64,000 nucleotides of DNA from NCBI GenBank assembly GCA_902491215.1, contig CABUGV010000005.1:47761-111760 (forward strand), in the 5' to 3' direction. A program made the position numbers and the translations under genes. The notes beneath the pieces are model-generated. The model searched no databases. It was not told the origin of the DNA and saw only the letters and a list, made by a program, of their open reading frames with translations. This document shows positions 1 through 9,514 of this stretch, in pieces; within the stretch, counting starts at the first letter, position 1; every line of letters begins with the position of its first letter. The DNA comes from 43-108 sp001915545. Lineage in GTDB: Bacteria > Bacteroidota > Bacteroidia > Bacteroidales > Bacteroidaceae.

Positions 1-1116
1 AACATTAAGCTTCCGGCAATACCTTACAGCGGCATGATTGACAGCCTGGGTTATATAAACCTGTCCAGCTTTACAGAAAACTGTTCGTCAGAAGTGAGAA
101 AAGCAGTCATCAATCTTAAGAATCAGGGAGCCAAGGCCATAGTACTCGACCTCAGAGGCAATGGTGGCGGACTTCTGCAGGAAGCAGTCGACATCGTGAA
201 CCTGTTTGTTCCGAAAGGCCATGAGATTGTTTCTACAAAAGGAAAAATCAAAGCAGCCAACTCTATATACAAGACTTCGTCTGAACCGCTGGATACAGAC
301 ATTCCGTTGGCAATTCTCGTAAACTCGGGTACTGCATCGGCTGCCGAAATCGTTTCAGGTTCGCTTCAGGACCTTGACCGAGGTGTAGTAGTAGGCACAC
401 GCACCTACGGAAAAGGACTCGTTCAGACACCGAGACCACTGCCGTACAACGGAAGTCTGAAGCTTACATCTTCAAAATACTACATTCCTAGCGGACGCTG
501 CATTCAGGCTATCGACTACAAGAACCGCCGCGAGGCTCATTCTGACGGACGCATACCTGACAGTCTTACCACAGTATTCCACACTGCCGGCGGACGCGAG
601 GTACGCGACGGCGGAGGAATCACTCCTGATATAGAAGTAAAGCACGACACACTTCCAAATCTGCTTTTCTACCTCTCAAACGACGATGTGCTGGTCGACT
701 ATGCCACCCGCTACGTGCAGACACACGATGCTCCTTCATCGGTAGCACAGTTCAAGCTAACCGACGCCGACTACGAGGAGTTCAAGAAAATGACAATAGA
801 CAGCGGATTCACATACGACCGACTCAGCGGCAAGAGGCTTGAAGAGCTCCGCAAGGTGGCAGACTTTGAAGGTTATCTCGACGATGCAAAAGAAGAATTC
901 GCCACACTGGAGAAGAAGCTCGAGCACAACCTGTCGAAAGAACTTGACCACTTCAGAAGAGACATAGAAAAAATTGTTTCGCAGGAAATCATAAAGAGAT
1001 ATTTCTACCAGCGAGGCATCATTGAGGAACAGCTCAAGGATGACGAAGACCTCAAGGCAGCACAGAAGATTCTCAATTCGCCTGACGAATACAAGAGCAT
1101 ACTGGGCAAGAAGTAA
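1..1116 (+). CDS. S41 family C-terminal processing peptidase (CtpA-like), 5' end outside window
   Basis: The reading frame is open from base 1, so the gene starts upstream and only the C-terminal 371 codons are present. The S41 protease core is visible: a GNGGG-containing substrate-binding strand, the nucleophile region NSGTASAAEI and the lysine motif GTRTYGKGLVQ, which together form the Ser/Lys dyad of tail-specific proteases. The last ~130 residues are charged and helical, as in Bacteroidota CtpA homologues. The PDZ domain and any signal peptide would lie upstream and cannot be judged. The family cleaves C-termini of periplasmic or envelope proteins. The next gene follows after 37 bp on the same strand and may be co-transcribed. 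Confidence 0.93.
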   Translation, partial: NIKLPAIPYSGMIDSLGYINLSSFTENCSSEVRKAVINLKNQGAKAIVLDLRGNGGGLLQEAVDIVNLFVPKGHEIVSTKGKIKAANSIYKTSSEPLDTDIPLAILVNSGTASAAEIVSGSLQDLDRGVVVGTRTYGKGLVQTPRPLPYNGSLKLTSSKYYIPSGRCIQAIDYKNRREAHSDGRIPDSLTTVFHTAGGREVRDGGGITPDIEVKHDTLPNLLFYLSNDDVLVDYATRYVQTHDAPSSVAQFKLTDADYEEFKKMTIDSGFTYDRLSGKRLEELRKVADFEGYLDDAKEEFATLEKKLEHNLSKELDHFRRDIEKIVSQEIIKRYFYQRGIIEEQLKDDEDLKAAQKILNSPDEYKSILGKK

Positions 1117-1153
1117 AACAACAGCAAAACCAAACGATTAAAACTTATATATA

Positions 1154-1573
1154 ATGAGCATAAACAACAAAGCGGCGAAAGCCAACAAACGCTTCCTCGT
1201 AGGAATAGTGATTCTCGCAGTGGTAATGCTCTTCGCAGTAGGAGCACTGCTGGTACTCTCCCTCAAGTCCAAGGCAGGTGCAGAGGATATACCGGAAGAC
1301 TACAAGTACGACATTGCATTCTCAAGCCTCGTATGGGGTGACTCTCTCGACGTAGCAGTAAACGGCACAGTGGTATTCTCAGGAACAGTGCAGAAAGGCA
1401 CTGCCAGCGAATGCTATGCCCCGGGCAACGACACAGGAAACGTGATAAGCATCTGCGACCTGAAGACAGGAAAGACTTTCAACTACAATCTTCCTGACGA
1501 AGGAAGCTACGTAGCCGTTGAAAGAGATGATTCAGTCATATCAATCATGACAAAATCGTTCCACGAACTTTAA
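1154..1573 (+). CDS. small membrane-anchored protein of unknown function
   Basis: A 139-residue protein that I do not recognise. Residues 1-13 are basic, about 14-37 form one hydrophobic helix, and the remaining ~100 residues are soluble, acidic and beta-rich, so the expected topology is an N-terminal anchor with a periplasmic domain. There is no cysteine at a lipobox position. It lies 37 bp after the S41 protease on the same strand and is followed by a strong hairpin, which suggests a protease-plus-small-protein transcript. A link to the protease is inference from position only. Confidence 0.72.
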   Translation: MSINNKAAKANKRFLVGIVILAVVMLFAVGALLVLSLKSKAGAEDIPEDYKYDIAFSSLVWGDSLDVAVNGTVVFSGTVQKGTASECYAPGNDTGNVISICDLKTGKTFNYNLPDEGSYVAVERDDSVISIMTKSFHEL

Positions 1574-1613
1574 TACTTCTCTGTCGGCCCTACGCTGACA
1601 GCATCACACATAA

Positions 1614-1666
1614 CAGTCCCCGAATGAAAGTAAGGCAAATCGGCATTATGCTTTCATTCGGGGATT
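1614..1666 (+). terminator. intrinsic-terminator-like hairpin after the protease operon
   Basis: A perfect 14-bp inverted repeat, TCCCCGAATGAAAG at 1617-1630 and its complement at 1651-1664, separated by 20 nt. It lies 43 bp after the stop of the preceding gene. No long T run follows, so the end may be set by the hairpin or by processing. A smaller hairpin (CTGTC...GACAG) precedes it at about 1581-1601. Confidence 0.6.
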
Positions 1667-1838
1667 GCTGTATATATGCTTGCCCAGACATTATGTCAGA
1701 CACATTCAGCTTCACACATCAAAGCATAAGAGCACTATACTTGCATGCCGGCACACATTGCAGCTTATATATGCCTGACACTACTGCATAAGATGAAATT
1801 CAGCAATAAAAGTAAGTCAGCAGTAACAAAAAAATGAC

Positions 1839-1846
1839 TAAATTTG
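1839..1846 (+). promoter_or_regulatory. Bacteroidota -7 element (TAAATTTG) for gpmI
   Basis: TAAATTTG matches the TAnnTTTG -7 consensus of the main Bacteroidota sigma factor. It lies 60 nt before the gpmI ATG at 1906. The alternative in-frame ATG at 1834 is upstream of this element and could not be on its transcript, which supports the later start. No clear -33 TTG is seen. Confidence 0.55.
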
Positions 1847-1905
1847 CAGTCAAGAACAAACCAGGCATTCTTACAGATGCCGCAACTATAAAAACAGAAA
1901 TATTT

Positions 1906-3438
1906 ATGGGAAAGAAAGCACTTTTGATGATTCTCGACGGATGGGGAATCGGTTCTCACGGAAAAGGAGATGTTATCTTCAGCACACCGACACCATGCAT
2001 TGACAAACTGACATCCGAAAACCCTCACTCACAGCTCCAGGCCAGCGGCGAAAACGTAGGTCTGCCTGACGGACAGATGGGAAACTCTGAGGTCGGTCAC
2101 CTCAATATCGGTGCAGGACGCATCGTTTATCAGGATCTGGTGAAGATCAACCGCGCATGCAAGGACGGAAGCATCATGCAGAACCCTGAAATCGTTGCGG
2201 CATACGAATACGCAAAGAAGAACAACAAGAGCCTCCACCTCATGGGACTCACATCAAACGGTGGTGTTCACTCATCACTCGAACACCTCTTCAAGCTCAT
2301 CGACATCGCTAAGGAGTACGGTATCGAAAATACATACGTACACTGCTTCATGGACGGACGCGACACCGACCCTAAGAGCGGAAAAGGCTTCATCGAAGCA
2401 CTGCAGAAGCACTGCGACGAGCAGACTGGCGCTATAGCTTCAATCATCGGACGTTTCTACGCAATGGACCGCGACAAGCGCTGGAACCGTATCAAGGTGG
2501 CTTACGACCTTCTCGTTGAAGGCAAGGGACGTCAGTGCACAGATATGGTTGAAGGAGTTCAGAGCTGCTACGACAGCGATTCTGAAGACCACAAGAACAC
2601 AGACGAGTTCATGGAACCGCTCGTAAACGCAAACGTTGACGGAAGAATCAAGGAAGGCGATGCTGTAATCTTCTTCAACTACCGCAACGACCGTGCAAAG
2701 GAGCTCACAGTTGTACTCACACAGCAGGATATGCCGGAAGAAGGCATGCACACAATACCAGGTCTGCACTACTGCTGCATGACTCCGTATGATGCAAGCT
2801 TCACAGGAGTACACATTCTCTTCCCTAAGGAGAACGTAAGCAACACTCTCGGTGAATATCTCAGCTCAAAGGGACTCAAGCAGCTCCACACTGCAGAAAC
2901 TGAGAAGTATGCACACGTAACATTCTTCTTCAACGGCGGACGCGAAACTCCATACGACGGCGAAGAGCGTATACTCGTTGCATCTCCAAGGGTTGCAACC
3001 TACGACCTCAAGCCTGAAATGAGCGCATTCGAAGTTAAGGACAAGCTCGTTGCTGCTATCAAGGAGAACAAGTATGACTTCATCGTAGTAAACTTCGCAA
3101 ACGGCGATATGGTAGGCCACACAGGCGTCTACGAGGCTATCGAGAAGGCTGTCAAGGCTGTCGATACTTGCGTAGGTGAGGTTGTTGCTGCAGCAAGCGC
3201 TACAGGCTACGAGACAATCATCATAGCTGACCACGGCAATGCCGACAACGCTATCAATGCAGACGGTACACCTAACACTGCACACTCACTCAATCCTGTT
3301 CCGTTCATCTACATCACAGAGAACAAGAACGCAAAGGTAAGCGACGGTATCCTTGCAGATGTTGCACCAAGCATCCTGCACATCATGGGTCTCGAACAGC
3401 CTTCAGAAATGACAGGAAAGAACCTTATTGAAGACTAA
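1906..3438 (+). CDS. gpmI: 2,3-bisphosphoglycerate-independent phosphoglycerate mutase
   Basis: Cofactor-independent phosphoglycerate mutase, which interconverts 3- and 2-phosphoglycerate in glycolysis and gluconeogenesis in the cytoplasm. From the ATG at 1906 it is 510 residues, the family's usual length. The N-terminus MGKKALLMILDGWGIG carries the first metal ligand Asp. The catalytic serine lies in MGNSEVGHLNIG (about residue 61). The phosphate-binding motif FMDGRDTDPKSG and the C-terminal metal sites (NFANGDMVGHTG, ADHGNADNA) are intact. An ATG 72 bp upstream in frame is rejected because it precedes the promoter element and adds residues not typical of the family. The gene appears monocistronic and ends at a good terminator. 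Confidence 0.97.
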   Translation: MGKKALLMILDGWGIGSHGKGDVIFSTPTPCIDKLTSENPHSQLQASGENVGLPDGQMGNSEVGHLNIGAGRIVYQDLVKINRACKDGSIMQNPEIVAAYEYAKKNNKSLHLMGLTSNGGVHSSLEHLFKLIDIAKEYGIENTYVHCFMDGRDTDPKSGKGFIEALQKHCDEQTGAIASIIGRFYAMDRDKRWNRIKVAYDLLVEGKGRQCTDMVEGVQSCYDSDSEDHKNTDEFMEPLVNANVDGRIKEGDAVIFFNYRNDRAKELTVVLTQQDMPEEGMHTIPGLHYCCMTPYDASFTGVHILFPKENVSNTLGEYLSSKGLKQLHTAETEKYAHVTFFFNGGRETPYDGEERILVASPRVATYDLKPEMSAFEVKDKLVAAIKENKYDFIVVNFANGDMVGHTGVYEAIEKAVKAVDTCVGEVVAAASATGYETIIIADHGNADNAINADGTPNTAHSLNPVPFIYITENKNAKVSDGILADVAPSILHIMGLEQPSEMTGKNLIED

Positions 3439-3500
3439 TACAGCATGTGCTGAACAATACATGTTCAGACAGACAAAATAAACTTCAATACACTTTACCG

Positions 3501-3542
3501 GAAAGGGAAACGGGCGCAAAAGTCTGTTTCCCTTTCTTTTTT
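3501..3542 (+). terminator. rho-independent terminator of gpmI
   Basis: Perfect 11-bp stem, GAAAGGGAAAC at 3501-3511 pairing with GTTTCCCTTTC at 3526-3536, followed by T6 at 3537-3542. It starts 62 bp after the gpmI stop. Confidence 0.85.
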
Positions 3543-3722
3543 GCCCACTCCAACAACACGCGCCGGGCGTTCTAACAATAAGTCCAATCAGAGTTAACAT
3601 CACAGCAATCAATTGCTAGTACAGACGGACGCAATTCATAGTACAGATGAAAAACATTCATAACTCGGACACAAACATACAGCGCACACGCGAAACGCCA
3701 TTATTCTAAAGCATAAAACAAA
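3543..3722. other. spacer between convergent gpmI and nuo terminators
   Basis: About 180 bp with no supportable gene. It holds a short GC-rich patch near 3558-3573 (GCGCCGGGCG) resembling part of the repeat units at 14.4 and 45.0 kb, and a short direct repeat TAGTACAGA. Nothing else is evident. Confidence 0.4.
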
Positions 3723-3762
3723 TGCGTGCCGTCCCTCACAAAAAAATGAGAAACGGCACGCA
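3718..3762 (-). terminator. probable terminator of the nuo operon
   Basis: Perfect 10-bp stem, TGCGTGCCGT at 3723-3732 and its complement at 3753-3762, 29 bp beyond the nuoN stop. Read on the minus strand the stem is followed by TTGTTTTATG, a moderately T-rich tail. Confidence 0.65.
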
Positions 3763-3790
3763 CACGGCTTACGCGTCAAACGTGACAGAA

Positions 3791-5209
3791 TCAAATCTGC
3801 GCAGCGTTGAACATGTATGTATATATGGTCGAACAGAGTCCGACAACCATAAGTGCAAGTGTACAAAGAAGAAGGCTCCAGCGCATCGGACGACGGCAAC
3901 GGAAATGCTGCAGAGGTTCGTCGGACGGCGAGATGTATATGGCCTTCACAATAAGCATGTAGTAGTAGAGCGACACAACCGTGTTGATGAGCGCGATAAA
4001 CACAACAATCCAGTGGCCGGCCTTAAATGCAGCCGCAAATACGAAGAACTTCGAGAAGAAGCCTGCGAACGGCGGTATACCGGCAAGCGAGAAGAGAGCT
4101 ATCGTCATCACGAACGAAAGCTTAGGATTGGTTGAATAGAGCGCACGGCATGTATCCATGGTGACAGGTGCCTGAGTCTTTGCCTCAATGGCTGTTATGG
4201 CACCGAAGATGGCCATGTTGGCGAATACATATACGAACACGTAGTACACGAGCGATGCCATTCCCTGAGACGATGGATTGAGTGCGGCAAGCACAATATA
4301 TCCAGCCTGTGAAATACTGCTGTATGCCATGAATCGCTTGAGGTCGTGCTGAAGTATTGCAAAGAGGTTGGCAACCGTGATAGATGCAACAATCAGAATG
4401 CTGAGCACAAGGCTGTATTCGTCGGCCATTGGAAAAAACACGTGCTTGAGCACTATGACTAGTGTAAATGCTGCGGCACCCTTTGATACTACAGAAAGGT
4501 ATGCACTTACTGGAGTAGGCGCACCCTGGTATACGTCAGGTGTCCATGCGTGGAACGGCACAAGGCTTAGCTTGAATCCGAGTCCGGCAAGGAAGAGCAC
4601 CATCGCCATAATTTGCAGAGGCGATGCAGTCAGCATCTGATGCATGTCGGCAAAATAGGTCGTTCCGCATGTTGCAAAAAGAAACGACACACCATAGAGC
4701 ATCATGGCCGAAGAGAACATGGAGTTGAGAATGAACTTGGCTCCTGCTTCAGCGCTGGTGTGGCGAAACTTGTCGAAAGCTGCAAGACATGCCAATGGAA
4801 TGCTGGCAAGCTCGAGACCTACGTAGAGCATCATCATGCTTCCGGCGCTGACCATGAAATAAGCTCCGAGAAGAGTTGTCATAATTATAATATAGAACTC
4901 ACCGGCGCGTTCGCGCATATCGTCGCGCGAAAGCCATGCACCTGTCTGCATGAACACGATGAGCGAAGCCAATGTAAGTACTGTCTTAATCACCGATGTG
5001 ATAGGCGAAGAATAGTACATTCCTCCGAATGCCTGTCCCTCGAAAGGTATGGCACTTACCACCAGCGGCAGGAGCATGAACACACATGCCAGTCCCTGAA
5101 GAAGACGGTAGCGCGGACGCTTGATGGCTATGTCGGCCACGAGCACCACGATTATCGCCACAAGCAGGCTTATCTCTGCCCGCAGATTATATAAAACTGA
5201 TATATCCAT
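3791..5209 (-). CDS. nuoN: NADH-quinone oxidoreductase-type complex I subunit N
   Basis: 472-residue polytopic protein, one of three Mrp-antiporter-like proton-pumping subunits of complex I. The family core is clear: about fourteen hydrophobic helices, the glutamate-bearing helix LYVGLELASIPL, the lysine-containing segment LGFKLSLVPFHAWTPDVYQG, and the motif LKRFMAYSSISQAGY. It is the last gene of the operon, 50 bp after nuoM, and is followed by a terminator hairpin. It acts in the inner membrane. Confidence 0.97.
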   Translation of the reverse strand: MDISVLYNLRAEISLLVAIIVVLVADIAIKRPRYRLLQGLACVFMLLPLVVSAIPFEGQAFGGMYYSSPITSVIKTVLTLASLIVFMQTGAWLSRDDMRERAGEFYIIIMTTLLGAYFMVSAGSMMMLYVGLELASIPLACLAAFDKFRHTSAEAGAKFILNSMFSSAMMLYGVSFLFATCGTTYFADMHQMLTASPLQIMAMVLFLAGLGFKLSLVPFHAWTPDVYQGAPTPVSAYLSVVSKGAAAFTLVIVLKHVFFPMADEYSLVLSILIVASITVANLFAILQHDLKRFMAYSSISQAGYIVLAALNPSSQGMASLVYYVFVYVFANMAIFGAITAIEAKTQAPVTMDTCRALYSTNPKLSFVMTIALFSLAGIPPFAGFFSKFFVFAAAFKAGHWIVVFIALINTVVSLYYYMLIVKAIYISPSDEPLQHFRCRRPMRWSLLLCTLALMVVGLCSTIYTYMFNAAQI

Positions 5210-5259
5210 AATCGATTTTGTTATATTGTCGGTTTATTGATGGACTTGTACAGCGGATG

Positions 5260-6741
5260 TCACCGCATAATGTGCGAAATGACAGGTTCTACGCCTCCGC
5301 TGATGATGTTGCTGAACCAGAACGGAGCAAATCCTATTGCCGCGATGGAAATGACCAGACAGATGACAGCCATTCGCTCGTCCCAGCGTGCATCGGTGAG
5401 CTTGAGGTGCTCAGGGTCAGTGCATGTTCCATAGAGTATTCGGCCTACAACACGCAGGATGTAGACAGCTGTTATGACGATGCTCGATGCTGCCACTATG
5501 GTGCATACGCGATGGAAAGTGTCGGCGTTCTGGAACGAACCTACAAACACAGTCATCTCTGCAACGAATCCGCTGAAACCAGGAAGTCCGAGGTTGGCAA
5601 GACCGGCAACAACGTAACCGGCTGAAAGGAACGGCATGATGCGCATGAGTCCGCGCAGACGGCGGATATCACGTGTATGCGTACGCCCGTATATCATACC
5701 GATGAGGGCGAAGAAGAGAGCCGTGGTAAGACCGTGGCTGAGCATCTGGAGCACACCACCGGTAGCACTGACGCGTGTACCCATAAGCAAAGCGAAGAGC
5801 ACGAGTCCGCAGTGGCTCACCGAAGAGTAAGCATTGATATACTTGAGGTCGGTCTGAACGACAGCTCCAAACGCACCGTATACGACAGAAATTGTTGTGA
5901 GCACAAGGAAGAAGTCTCCCCAGATGTCAAGTCCCTCAGGCATGAGATACATAGCTATGCGGAAACATCCGTAACCACCAAGTTTCATGAGCACACCGGC
6001 ATGAAGCATAGACACTGCTGTAGGTGCCGAAGCATGACCGTCAGGGCTCCATGTATGGAATGGGAAGAGAGCACCGAGCACTCCGAAGCCGACAAATACA
6101 AGCGGGAAGAAAATACGCTGAAGGTGCACCGGTATGGTGTGCTGCGCAATCTCCTGCACGTTCATAGTCGTTGCTCCCGCACCGTAGTATATTCCAAGTA
6201 TACCGATGAGAAGGAGAGCAGAACCACCCATGAGCATGAGCGTAAGTTTCATGGCTGCATATTCCTTGCGTCCGCTACCCCACACACCGATAAGAAGGAA
6301 CATAGGGATGAGTGCAACCTCGTAGAACATGAACATGGTGAAGAGGTCGGTCGAGATGAAGAATCCAAACACACCAACGCTCAGGAGGGTGAACCACATG
6401 AAATATTCCTTAGTGAGCGGCTGAAGTCTCCACGAAGCAAAAGTACCAGTAAATACAATCATTGAGCTGAGCAGCAGCATGACGAGCGAAATGCCGTCGA
6501 TTCCGACAGAGCAGCATATATTCATTGGGGCGTACCACACGAAACTGTCGACGAAAAGCATCTCGTCAGTGATTCCTGCACGGCGCATGCCCAAAAACTC
6601 TACAACAACATAGATCGACAGCACCAGCAGAGCTGACGAACCAGTCACCATAACTCCCCTGACCTGATTGACATTTCTCGCGGCCCAAAGTCCGAGAAGC
6701 ATCAGCAAGGGTATCAGAACGAAAATGCCTAGTATATTCAT
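5260..6741 (-). CDS. nuoM: complex I subunit M, proton-pumping antiporter-like
   Basis: 493-residue membrane protein with the NuoM/Mrp antiporter signature: MFYEVALIPMFLLIG with the conserved glutamate, GALFPFHTWSPDGHASAPT with the discontinuous-helix lysine/histidine region, and LKYINAYSSVSHCGLV. About fourteen transmembrane segments are apparent. Its ATG overlaps the nuoL stop by 4 bp (ATGA), which implies translational coupling. It forms part of the membrane arm with NuoL and NuoN. Confidence 0.97.
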   Translation of the reverse strand: MNILGIFVLIPLLMLLGLWAARNVNQVRGVMVTGSSALLVLSIYVVVEFLGMRRAGITDEMLFVDSFVWYAPMNICCSVGIDGISLVMLLLSSMIVFTGTFASWRLQPLTKEYFMWFTLLSVGVFGFFISTDLFTMFMFYEVALIPMFLLIGVWGSGRKEYAAMKLTLMLMGGSALLLIGILGIYYGAGATTMNVQEIAQHTIPVHLQRIFFPLVFVGFGVLGALFPFHTWSPDGHASAPTAVSMLHAGVLMKLGGYGCFRIAMYLMPEGLDIWGDFFLVLTTISVVYGAFGAVVQTDLKYINAYSSVSHCGLVLFALLMGTRVSATGGVLQMLSHGLTTALFFALIGMIYGRTHTRDIRRLRGLMRIMPFLSAGYVVAGLANLGLPGFSGFVAEMTVFVGSFQNADTFHRVCTIVAASSIVITAVYILRVVGRILYGTCTDPEHLKLTDARWDERMAVICLVISIAAIGFAPFWFSNIISGGVEPVISHIMR

Positions 6742-8630
6742 AAGAAGAACAGAGTTATTAATGTCAAAATGATTATACCTCCGAGGAAGTACAGAGTGTA
6801 GGTCTGAACTCTACCGTTCTGCAGAGGCTGTATGCTCTCACCCGCTGCATTGGCACACCAGGCAAGGAAATTCATGAATTGGTCTATGACATGGCGGTCA
6901 AACCACGCGATTGGTGTGGAAACGCAACGGAAGATAATCTTCTTTGTCACAAACATCCATACCTCATCCATATAGAAGCGCTTGTAGGCCGCACGATGGA
7001 GCTTGCTGAAACGGCGTCCGAGCATATCGGCAACCGGCTGATTGGAACGTCCGTACATCCACACAGCAAGCAGTATGGCAACAACTGCCACTACAACGCT
7101 GGTACATGCCACCTGCATTTCCATCTCAGTGTCGAAGCTCTGTCCGTCGGCCGAAACAAAATGGCCGAAAGGAATGAATCCGGCAACAATAGTTACAAGA
7201 GCAAGGAATACGAGCGGGAAAGTCATTGTGACAGGCGCCTCGTGAGGCACGTGCTCGGCATGAAGTTCCTTGTTCTCATGTCCGAAGAATATGTTGCAGT
7301 AGAGACGGAACATATAGAAAGCCGTCATTCCGGCAATGGCAGTCATAATCCAGCCCATGACAGGACTGAAGGCAAAACATGCCGCGAGAATTTCGTCCTT
7401 TGAGAAGAATCCTGAGAACGGAGGTATACCCGATATGGCAAGACATGCTATGAAGAATGTGATGCTTGTTACAGGCATATATTTGTGCAGGCCTCCCATT
7501 GAAGACATCTCGTTGCTGTGTACTGCATGTATGATACATCCGGCACCGAGGAAGAGAAGAGCCTTGAACATGGCGTGTGTGAAGAGGTGGAACATTGAGG
7601 CCATGTAGCCGAGTCCGCCAGCTTCAGGTACATCAGATGCGCATACGCCGAGCGATACCATCATGAAGCCAATCTGAGAAATGGTTGAGAAGGCAAGCAC
7701 ACGCTTGATGTCGCTCTGCGCACAAGCTACGGAAGCAGCATAGAACGCTGTGAACGCGCCCACGTAAGCAACCCAATGGAGCACATCGGGAGCATAGGCG
7801 ATGAAGAGCGGGAACATGCGTGCAACGAGGTATACACCGGCAACAACCATTGTGGCGGCATGGATAAGCGCCGACACCGGAGTCGGACCCTCCATTGCAT
7901 CAGGAAGCCAGATGTGGAGAGGGAACATGGCACTCTTGCCGGCACCGCCGACAAACATAAGACCGAGCGCCCAAGGAAGAATCATGGCAGCCTGTGCCAG
8001 ACGGCTCTCTTCCGGAGTGAACGAGAATGTTCCTGCATAATAGCCGTAGAGAAGTATACCTACAAGGAAACCGAAGTCGGCAAAACGCGTAACGATAAAT
8101 GCCTTCTTTGAAGCGAGTATAGCCTCAGGCTTGGTGTAATAGAATCCGATGAGGAGGTAAGAAGAAACTCCCACGAGCTCCCAAAATACATACATCTGGA
8201 AGATGTTGGTTGCTACCACAAGTCCAAGCATTGAGAATGTGAAAAGCGAAAGGAAAGCATAGTAGCGCTGAAAACCGCGCTCGCCCTTCATGTATCCGAA
8301 AGAATAGATGTGCACCATCAGCGACACTGTAGAGATAACGATGAGCATCATTACAGATATAGGGTCGAGCATGATGCCCATGTCGATGTGCAGGTCGGAT
8401 GTGAACGGCAGCCACTGGAAGTCCATCGGAACTACCGTCGGATAAAGGCCTGCCTCGTTTCTGCCTGCAGAAAAATAGCTGAAGGCGGTGAAATAGCTCA
8501 CCAGAGCCACGAGCGCAAGCGATATGGTGCCGATTATGCCCGCCAAGCGGTGAGACATTTTCATACCGGCCAGTGCCAATATAAGAAAGCTCAGGAAAGG
8601 CAGGACTAGAATTAATATTGTATATTCCAT
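6738..8630 (-). CDS. nuoL: complex I subunit L, distal proton-pumping subunit
   Basis: 630 residues, the usual NuoL length. It has the antiporter core (YVFWELVGVSSYLLIGF with the conserved glutamate, KSAMFPLHIWLPDAMEGPTP, IKRVLAFSTISQIGFM) plus the long C-terminal lateral-helix extension that distinguishes NuoL from NuoM and NuoN, ending in a final membrane helix (LYFLGGIIILTLITLFFL). It follows nuoK by 26 bp and overlaps nuoM by 4 bp. Confidence 0.97.
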   Translation of the reverse strand: MEYTILILVLPFLSFLILALAGMKMSHRLAGIIGTISLALVALVSYFTAFSYFSAGRNEAGLYPTVVPMDFQWLPFTSDLHIDMGIMLDPISVMMLIVISTVSLMVHIYSFGYMKGERGFQRYYAFLSLFTFSMLGLVVATNIFQMYVFWELVGVSSYLLIGFYYTKPEAILASKKAFIVTRFADFGFLVGILLYGYYAGTFSFTPEESRLAQAAMILPWALGLMFVGGAGKSAMFPLHIWLPDAMEGPTPVSALIHAATMVVAGVYLVARMFPLFIAYAPDVLHWVAYVGAFTAFYAASVACAQSDIKRVLAFSTISQIGFMMVSLGVCASDVPEAGGLGYMASMFHLFTHAMFKALLFLGAGCIIHAVHSNEMSSMGGLHKYMPVTSITFFIACLAISGIPPFSGFFSKDEILAACFAFSPVMGWIMTAIAGMTAFYMFRLYCNIFFGHENKELHAEHVPHEAPVTMTFPLVFLALVTIVAGFIPFGHFVSADGQSFDTEMEMQVACTSVVVAVVAILLAVWMYGRSNQPVADMLGRRFSKLHRAAYKRFYMDEVWMFVTKKIIFRCVSTPIAWFDRHVIDQFMNFLAWCANAAGESIQPLQNGRVQTYTLYFLGGIIILTLITLFFL

Positions 8631-8656
8631 AGAAAAATCGTGATAATGTGTTTATA

Positions 8657-8974
8657 TTAACCCTTCATATCTGATATGTCGTCTGTGACGATGTGACGCA
8701 GATTGCGATAGACATTAATAATTATGGCTATGGCAACAGCAGTCTCCGCAGCGGCAATGGCAATGCCGAAGAGGCTGAAGAAATGTCCCTCAAGATGTTC
8801 AGGATAGATATAACGATTGAACACAGCGAAATTGATGTTTGTAGCATTGAGCATGAGCTCTACTGATATCAGCAGTGCGAGCAGGTTCTTGCGTGTGAAG
8901 AATCCGTAGACTCCGCAGAACATCATGACCGTACTGATGACAAGATAATGTACGACGTGTATTTCCAGTTCCAT
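8657..8974 (-). CDS. nuoK: complex I subunit K
   Basis: 105 residues with three transmembrane helices, the normal NuoK size. The two membrane glutamates that characterise the subunit are visible in SVELMLNATNIN and in the helix containing AAAETAVAIAI. It lies between nuoJ (2 bp gap) and nuoL (26 bp gap). It forms part of the E-channel link between the quinone site and the antiporter subunits. Confidence 0.97.
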   Translation of the reverse strand: MELEIHVVHYLVISTVMMFCGVYGFFTRKNLLALLISVELMLNATNINFAVFNRYIYPEHLEGHFFSLFGIAIAAAETAVAIAIIINVYRNLRHIVTDDISDMKG

Positions 8975-8976
8975 AA

Positions 8977-9510
8977 TTATTTCTCCTTTGTTTGTTTCTT
9001 ATCTTTTCGGGCTATCATTATCGCACCAATCATGCACGACAGAAGCAGAACTCCAATGACCTCAAACGGAAGTACAAACTGATACTTGCCTGTTCCGACA
9101 AGGGCATGACCGATTTCCTTTGTAGGAAGCTCTACGCCCTGCGGTATCGTATTTACGACGAAACCGTTAGTAACTATGAGGAACAATACAAGCGCAGCGC
9201 CCGCAATGGTCGTCAGCAGCACACAGAACAGCTTTGAACGGCTGATGTGGTACTTCATGTTGCGGTCAGACTTTGTCAGAAGTATTGAAAACACATACAG
9301 AACGACGATACCTCCGGCGTAGACCATCAGCTGAACGGCGCTGAGATAGTTGTAGCCAAGAAGTCCGTAGATGACACCAGTACCAAAAAGCACAAACAGC
9401 AGATACGTTGCCGAGTGCAGAATCTTTCCGGCCGTAACGGCCATGACGGAGCAGAAAAGTATTCCTGCGCCCACCACGTAGAAGAATATTTCCTGAAGTG
9501 ATAATTCCAT
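8977..9510 (-). CDS. nuoJ: complex I subunit J
   Basis: 177 residues with five predicted membrane helices. The segment GVIYGLLGYNYLSAVQLMVY contains the family's conserved membrane helix known for its pi-bulge. The C-terminal ~15 residues are charged and cytoplasmic. It sits 4 bp after nuoI and 2 bp before nuoK, so it is tightly coupled within the operon. Confidence 0.95.
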   Translation of the reverse strand: MELSLQEIFFYVVGAGILFCSVMAVTAGKILHSATYLLFVLFGTGVIYGLLGYNYLSAVQLMVYAGGIVVLYVFSILLTKSDRNMKYHISRSKLFCVLLTTIAGAALVLFLIVTNGFVVNTIPQGVELPTKEIGHALVGTGKYQFVLPFEVIGVLLLSCMIGAIMIARKDKKQTKEK

Positions 9511-9514
9511 AATA

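Noticed and set aside
1834..1905. Longer N-terminus for gpmI
   Set aside because: The ATG at 1834 lies upstream of the -7 element, and the extra 24 residues are not part of the family.
5677..6465. A 262-codon open frame on the plus strand inside nuoM
   Set aside because: It is antisense to an unmistakable complex I subunit and its translation is a charged, His/Glu-rich sequence with no fold-like pattern. Similar antisense frames at 4613-5194, 11418-11954, 19215-20099, 57176-57979 and 58542-59501 were rejected for the same reason.
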